Shown in pieces: positions 5,784 to 9,264 of a stretch of DNA of 9,264 nucleotides. Position 1 is the stretch's first letter. Each line of letters starts with the position of its first letter. Under the pieces are notes generated by a model. It saw only the letters and a list, made by a program, of their open reading frames with translations, made no database searches and was not told where the DNA came from. The translations under genes and the position numbers were made by a program. Location: the NCBI GenBank assembly GCA_021775515.1, contig JAJFHR010000191.1:1-9264 (forward strand), written 5' to 3'. Source of the DNA: Hyphomicrobiales bacterium (GTDB lineage Bacteria; Pseudomonadota; Alphaproteobacteria; Rhizobiales; JAJFHR01).

Positions 5784-6398
5784 ATGTCAATTGAATTGTA
5801 TCTGGCTTTCCTGGCAGCAGTCGTTCTTCTCGGTTTAACACCTGGTCCATTGTGGGCGTTGCTCACGTCCACCAGCATATCACGCGGCACCCAGGCTGGC
5901 TTGCGTACGGTTGCCGGCAGCATGTTGGGTCTGGCCCTGCTTGCAGGATGCGTGGTTTTGGGATTGACGTCGATTGTCCGGTTCATGGCCGACTGGTTTG
6001 ATTGGATTAAAATAGCCGGTGCCCTATATCTTATCTGGCTAGGCTATACAAAATTACGCTTTTCAGGCACCGCTAATGCGGTTGAAGAACCGGTTGATAA
6101 CCGCCAACGTTTTTTCACTCAGGGCTTTATTGTATCGATCGCCAACCCCAAAGTGTTGTTATTTCTTGCAGCTTTTTTACCGCAGTTTATAAGTCCTGCA
6201 TACGACGTGCAAACGCAATTGCTTGTCTATGGGGCGAGTTTTGTTGCCGCCATCGCTGTTGTTGATTTGTGTTACGTCTTGGCGTTGGGAAAACTCAAAA
6301 CTGTACTTTCCGAACGAAAGCTCAGCCTGTTTGACAAGGTGAGCGGTGCCGCTTTGATGTGTGGCGGGGTTTGGCTGTTATTTGCCCGGCGGCAATGA
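5784..6398 (+). CDS. LysE/RhtB-family amino-acid exporter
   Basis: A 204-residue membrane protein, the normal length for LysE-family translocators, which export amino acids or similar small metabolites by proton antiport. The family hallmarks are visible: the first helix ending GLTPGP (17-22), the GALYLIWLGYTKLR segment (79-92) closing the first half, a polar loop (94-110), then GFIVSIANPKVLLFLAAFLPQF with NPK at 121-123, and two further helices. About six membrane segments are expected. The usual TPGPN/TPGPD continuation is TPGPL here, a small change within a tolerant position; the substrate cannot be inferred. It starts 16 bases after gyrA with only a weak ribosome site (GCGAG about 10 bases before the ATG), so translation may depend on the upstream message. 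In the order I remember from relatives, coaD follows gyrA more directly, so this gene may be a lineage-specific insertion; its base use does not look foreign. Confidence 0.88.
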   Translation: MSIELYLAFLAAVVLLGLTPGPLWALLTSTSISRGTQAGLRTVAGSMLGLALLAGCVVLGLTSIVRFMADWFDWIKIAGALYLIWLGYTKLRFSGTANAVEEPVDNRQRFFTQGFIVSIANPKVLLFLAAFLPQFISPAYDVQTQLLVYGASFVAAIAVVDLCYVLALGKLKTVLSERKLSLFDKVSGAALMCGGVWLLFARRQ

Positions 6399-6437
6399 AT
6401 TGTTGTTTTTCCTCAAAAAATTTGGCAAACGGATGTT

Positions 6438-6926
6438 ATGAGCACAATAGCACTTTATCCCGGCAGTTTTGACCCTGTGACCTTCGGGCATCTGGATATA
6501 ATCAAGCGGGCAGCCCGGCTGTTTGATCAAGTCGTTGTCGCTGTCGGCTCTCACCACACAAAAACCGTATTATTGCCATTGGATCAGCGCCTTTATTTGC
6601 TTGAAGTTGAGGTCAACGCTTTGAACCTAAACAATGTGCGGTTTTCAACCTTTGATGGTCTTGTGGTCGATGCCGCCCGTAATGAAGGCGCTGTTGCGAT
6701 TGTCCGGGGGTTAAGAAACACCACCGATTTTGATTATGAAGTTCAAATGGCAGCAATGAATGGTGCCTTGGCGCAGCAGGTCGAAACGGTATTTTTGGCG
6801 GCTTCGCCAGCAACGAATTTCATCGCTTCTTCCCTGGTCAAGCAAATTGCACGGATGGGCGGAGACATTTCCGCCTTTGTCCCCGAAACAACTTCAGGTG
6901 CAATTGGTGAATTGCTTAAAAAGTAG
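6438..6926 (+). CDS. coaD: Phosphopantetheine adenylyltransferase
   Basis: This 162-residue enzyme transfers AMP from ATP to 4'-phosphopantetheine to make dephospho-CoA, the penultimate step of coenzyme A synthesis, in the cytoplasm as a hexamer. It has the nucleotidyltransferase fold motif YPGSFDPVTFGHLDII (7-22) with T15 and H18 of the T-x-G-H signature, K42 in the pantetheine-binding loop, RGLR (90-93) supplying the arginines corresponding to E. coli R88 and R91, DFDYEVQMAAMN (97-108), and the C-terminal FIASSLVKQIA (128-138) with the serines that hold ATP. Length is typical. The ATG at 6438 follows 39 bases after the LysE-family gene with a weak ribosome site (ACGGA); an out-of-frame ATG lies 5 bases earlier. 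All functional residues I can check are present, so activity is expected. Confidence 0.96.
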   Translation: MSTIALYPGSFDPVTFGHLDIIKRAARLFDQVVVAVGSHHTKTVLLPLDQRLYLLEVEVNALNLNNVRFSTFDGLVVDAARNEGAVAIVRGLRNTTDFDYEVQMAAMNGALAQQVETVFLAASPATNFIASSLVKQIARMGGDISAFVPETTSGAIGELLKK

Positions 6927-6990
6927 AGTTTATAGGCGATTGAAAATTTTTATTAAGAATTTAAATCAGTTATTTGGAGAAATTTTGAAT

Positions 6991-7533
6991 ATGAAAAAGT
7001 TTGGAAAACTATCCTTGCTGCTGTTTGCGGGTGTTTTTTTGCTCACCGCATCATTCGAAGCTCAAGCAAGCAGTAGGGAAAACACGCTGTATCTCGACCT
7101 GAAAGACGGCCGGGTCGTCATTAAGTTGCGCCCCGATCTAGCTCCTAAACATGTAGCCCGAATAAAAAAACTCACCCGCGAAGGTTTTTATGATGGCATA
7201 GTTTTTCACCGCGTCATTGACAAGTTCATGGCCCAGACCGGTGATCCCACAGGAACCGGTACCGGCGGGTCGAAATATCCTGATTTACCGGCCGAATTCA
7301 GCCAGGCGCCTTATGTCCGGGGGACTTTGGGAATGGCCCGGTCTTCCAATCCTAATAGTGCCAACAGCCAGTTTTTTATAACTTTTCATAGCGCTGATTT
7401 TCTTGATGGCAAATACACAGTCTGGGGTAAAGTTGTTGAGGGTATGGAGTTTGTCGACATGATTAAACGTGGGGAACCACCTCGAAACCCCGACAAAATT
7501 ATCAAAATGCAAGTCGCAGAAGACGTGAAATAG
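6991..7533 (+). CDS. ppiA: Cyclophilin-type peptidyl-prolyl isomerase with signal peptide
   Basis: A 180-residue cyclophilin that should catalyse cis-trans isomerisation of Xaa-Pro bonds in exported proteins. Residues 1-26 are a signal peptide (MKKFGK, the core LSLLLFAGVFLLTA, and the cleavage-like AQA at 24-26 before SS), so it is expected in the periplasm. The catalytic domain shows FHRVIDKFMAQTGD (72-85), with the active-site Arg74, Phe79, Met80 and Gln82, then GMARSSNPNSANSQFFITF (114-132) and WGKVVEGM (145-152). The GGAGA ribosome site (6976-6980) is 10 bases from this ATG, but only 4 from an in-frame TTG at 6985, which would add two residues (Met-Asn); either start leaves the signal peptide intact. 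The open frame extends upstream into coaD, but that part is not coding. It is closely related to the next gene and probably arose with it by tandem duplication. Confidence 0.94.
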   Translation: MKKFGKLSLLLFAGVFLLTASFEAQASSRENTLYLDLKDGRVVIKLRPDLAPKHVARIKKLTREGFYDGIVFHRVIDKFMAQTGDPTGTGTGGSKYPDLPAEFSQAPYVRGTLGMARSSNPNSANSQFFITFHSADFLDGKYTVWGKVVEGMEFVDMIKRGEPPRNPDKIIKMQVAEDVK

Positions 7534-7562
7534 AGATTTAACAATCGGTTTGGAGAAACCTT

Positions 7563-8033
7563 ATGAGTGATCATAAAGATCCTGAAAATACACTAATTTT
7601 AGAACTTGCAGCCGGCAAGGTGGTCATCGAGCTTTATACAGATTCAGCGCCAAATCATTGCGCCCGTATCAAGGAATTGGCGCGTGAGGAATTTTATGAT
7701 GGCATCGTCTTTCACCGGGTCATCGACGGGTTCATGGCCCAGACCGGCGATCCGACCGGCACCGGCATGGGGGGCTCGGGTCAAAACCTTGCCGCCGAAT
7801 TCAACGACCGGCCGCATGTGCGTGGTGTAACCTCGATGGCACGTTCACAAATGCCCAACAGCGCGGATAGTCAGTTTTTTATCTGTTTTGATGATGCCAG
7901 ATTTCTTGATGGCCAGTATACCGCCTGGGGTGAAGTGGTTGAGGGAATGGAGCACGTGGACACCATCAAAAGGGGTGAGCCGGTTGATAATCCAGATCAC
8001 ATAGTATCCTTGCGCGTTGCAGCTGATCTATAA
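7563..8033 (+). CDS. ppiB: Cyclophilin-type peptidyl-prolyl isomerase, cytoplasmic
   Basis: A 156-residue cyclophilin without signal peptide or membrane segment, so cytoplasmic: it should assist folding by proline isomerisation. The domain covers nearly the whole chain. Active-site residues Arg52, Phe57, Met58 and Gln60 lie in FHRVIDGFMAQTGD (50-63), followed by SMARSQMPNSADSQFFICF (91-109) and WGEVVEGMEHVD (122-133). It closely matches the preceding periplasmic cyclophilin in these blocks, and both the ribosome sites (TTTGGAGAAA) and the domain ends resemble each other. GGAGA (7552-7556) lies 6 bases before the ATG, a good distance. The 29-base gap to the previous gene and lack of a terminator suggest a shared transcript. 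A periplasmic/cytoplasmic cyclophilin pair at this place is, as I remember, a common feature of Rhizobiales. Confidence 0.95.
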   Translation: MSDHKDPENTLILELAAGKVVIELYTDSAPNHCARIKELAREEFYDGIVFHRVIDGFMAQTGDPTGTGMGGSGQNLAAEFNDRPHVRGVTSMARSQMPNSADSQFFICFDDARFLDGQYTAWGEVVEGMEHVDTIKRGEPVDNPDHIVSLRVAADL

Positions 8034-8080
8034 CAACTTTTGCGTCCTGTCATGCAGGTCGGCCAGCTTTGGGTCTGAAC

Positions 8081-9157
8081 ATGCGTGTCGATGAGTTTGA
8101 TTTCGATTTACCGGATGAACATATTGCCTTGCGCCCGCTGGTTCGGCGCGAGGCAGCGAAGCTTTTGCACGTCAGCCCCCAAGATAAAAACTCTCTCCGG
8201 GATCATCAGATAAGCGAATTGTCTTGCCTTCTAAGACCTGGGGATGCGCTGGTTTTCAATGACACTAAAGTAATTCCAGCGCGTCTTTACGGCCGCCGCG
8301 TAGGCCGTGGCGGTACAACGCCGAAAATAGAAGTCTCCCTGCATCAACGCCGCTCTGATAACAGTTGGCTGGCTTTTGCCAAACCGGGTCGCAAATTGCG
8401 CATTGGCGATGAACTGCAGTTTGGCGCTGCCGGTGATGCCTGTTATGCAGGCACGTTGAACGCTCAAGTCGGCAACAAAGGCGAAGGCGGCGAGATTTCG
8501 CTGGAATTTGAACTAACCGGCTCCTTTCTTGATGAAGCAATCGCCAAACATGGTGTCATGCCGCTGCCGCCTTATATTGCTAAACAGCGCGCGCCCGACG
8601 CCCGCGATGAGCGCGACTACCAAACTATTTTCGCCAGAAACGACGGCGCCGTTGCCGCGCCAACCGCTGGCCTTCACTTTACCGAAGAGATAGTTCAATC
8701 TTTAAAGGCACGGGAAATCAGCAGTCATTTTTTAACCCTGCATGTTGGCGCAGGTACGTTTTTGCCGGTTAAGGTGGAAGATACGGCCAACCATGCCATG
8801 CATAGTGAATGGGGGGAGATTTCACCGGCCACGGCTTCAGCCCTTAATCAGGTAAAAGCACAGGGCAATCGGATAATTTGTGTCGGCACCACCACGTTGA
8901 GGATGATAGAAACCGCTGCATTACCCGATGGAACCCTGAAGCCGTCCACAGGTTTGACGGATATTTTTATAACACCGGGTTATAAGTTTAAAGCGGTTGA
9001 CGGCCTTATCACGAATTTTCACCTGCCACGCTCAACTCTTTTTATGCTGGTATCGGCTTTTTCCGGACTAGAGCGGATGCAAAAGGCCTATGCCCATGCT
9101 GTCGCCAATGACTATCGGTTTTACAGTTATGGCGATGCCTGTTTCCTGGAGCGGTAA
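8081..9157 (+). CDS. queA: S-adenosylmethionine:tRNA ribosyltransferase-isomerase
   Basis: QueA acts on tRNAs carrying the preQ1 base at position 34: it transfers and isomerises the ribosyl part of S-adenosylmethionine to form epoxyqueuosine, the penultimate step of queuosine synthesis. The 358-residue product is full length. It has the family N-terminus MRVDEFDFDLPDEHIALRP, NDTKVIPARLYGRR (60-73), PLPPYIAKQR (161-170), DGAVAAPTAGLHFT (188-201), LHVGAGTFLPV (220-230), VGTTTLR (268-274) and ITNFHLPRSTLFML (310-323). I start at the ATG at 8081, which gives the canonical MRVDxFDF start; a TTG at 8069 would add four residues. Neither has a strong ribosome site. The gene is followed after 5 bases by tgt, whose product makes QueA's substrate tRNA, so the two are probably co-transcribed and jointly expressed. 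The stop is doubled (TAATAA). Confidence 0.97.
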   Translation: MRVDEFDFDLPDEHIALRPLVRREAAKLLHVSPQDKNSLRDHQISELSCLLRPGDALVFNDTKVIPARLYGRRVGRGGTTPKIEVSLHQRRSDNSWLAFAKPGRKLRIGDELQFGAAGDACYAGTLNAQVGNKGEGGEISLEFELTGSFLDEAIAKHGVMPLPPYIAKQRAPDARDERDYQTIFARNDGAVAAPTAGLHFTEEIVQSLKAREISSHFLTLHVGAGTFLPVKVEDTANHAMHSEWGEISPATASALNQVKAQGNRIICVGTTTLRMIETAALPDGTLKPSTGLTDIFITPGYKFKAVDGLITNFHLPRSTLFMLVSAFSGLERMQKAYAHAVANDYRFYSYGDACFLER

Positions 9158-9162
9158 TAAAT

Positions 9163-9264
9163 ATGACCGGCGATGAAAATAAAACCGACTTCGCTTATGA
9201 GCTTATCGCAAGCGACGGTTCGGCACGGTGCGGCAGCATTACGACGGCTCATGGACAAATTAAT
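9163..9264 (+). CDS. tgt: Queuine tRNA-ribosyltransferase (tRNA-guanine transglycosylase), N-terminus only
   Basis: The frame is open from the ATG at 9163 to the window end (34 residues); the 3' end is outside. Tgt exchanges guanine 34 of tRNAs for Asp, Asn, His and Tyr with preQ1, which QueA then modifies. The visible part, FAYELIASDGSARCGSITTAHG, fits the known Tgt start, in which a beta-strand F-x-L is followed by D-G-x-A-R-x-G-x-L-T-T-P-H-G before the conserved T-P-x-F-M-P-V-G. The second Arg of the usual ARRG is Cys here. GGAG (9148-9151) lies inside the end of queA, 11 bases before the start, so the ribosome site overlaps the upstream coding region. The position directly after queA strongly supports the assignment; too little is present to judge the catalytic site. 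Confidence 0.88.
   Translation, partial: MTGDENKTDFAYELIASDGSARCGSITTAHGQIN

Noticed and set aside
6480..6491. Phe in the CoaD signature (TFGH, where many have TNGH)
   Set aside because: The second position is variable: Bacillus-type CoaD has TYGH. The essential Thr15 and His18 are present, so this is not a defect.
6760..6984. Upstream extension of the periplasmic cyclophilin into coaD
   Set aside because: It runs out of frame through the secure coaD gene, would bury the signal peptide internally, and the GGAGA site at 6976-6980 marks the real start.
8046..8058. CCTG...CAGG hairpin between the second cyclophilin and queA as a terminator
   Set aside because: The stem has only four base pairs and no T-run follows; the gap is more likely just a spacer in a shared transcript.
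1..9264. CRISPR array, insertion sequence, tRNA or prophage
   Set aside because: I saw no regularly spaced repeats, transposase, terminal inverted repeats, tRNA cloverleaf or phage genes on either strand.

Overview
The window looks like an ordinary chromosomal housekeeping region of an alphaproteobacterium, most likely in or near the Hyphomicrobiales (Rhizobiales). The evidence is the gyrA product, whose C-terminal domain carries the charged insertion and acidic tail familiar from alphaproteobacterial gyrases, and the gene order gyrA / coaD / two cyclophilins / queA / tgt with a MarC-family gene divergent from gyrA. From memory, this order recurs in that group. Base composition appears moderate (about half G+C by eye), and the genes look homogeneous in codon use, with no island, phage or transposon signature.

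Left part (1-2555), membrane and envelope genes. The 3' end of a TauE/SafE-type permease gene (plus strand) overlaps tail-to-tail by 17 bases with a cation diffusion facilitator gene (minus). That gene is divergent from a small gene for a predicted secreted, histidine-containing protein of no named family (plus). This in turn converges with a MarC-family membrane protein gene (minus). The two divergent intergenic regions (1379-1526 and 2556-2908) hold the only candidate regulatory structure: a 10-bp palindrome in the first; short dyads and plausible gyrA promoter elements in the second.

Right part (2909-9264), seven consecutive plus-strand genes. These are gyrA (TTG start), a LysE-family exporter, coaD, a cyclophilin with a signal peptide, a cyclophilin without one, queA and the first 34 codons of tgt. 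Gaps are 16, 39, 64, 29, 47 and 5 bases, with no convincing intrinsic terminator, so read-through transcription is plausible. The functions are mostly unrelated (DNA supercoiling, export, coenzyme A synthesis, proline isomerisation). Only queA and tgt share a pathway, queuosine modification of tRNA: Tgt inserts the preQ1 base and QueA then converts it to epoxyqueuosine.

I find no convincing new multi-gene system. The observation most worth checking is in GyrA, where the usually near-invariant DGLKPVHRR motif of the DNA gate reads DWLMPVHRR although all other hallmarks of an active gyrase are intact. Second is the small secreted protein with six histidines, transcribed divergently from a metal-ion transporter around a perfect palindrome.
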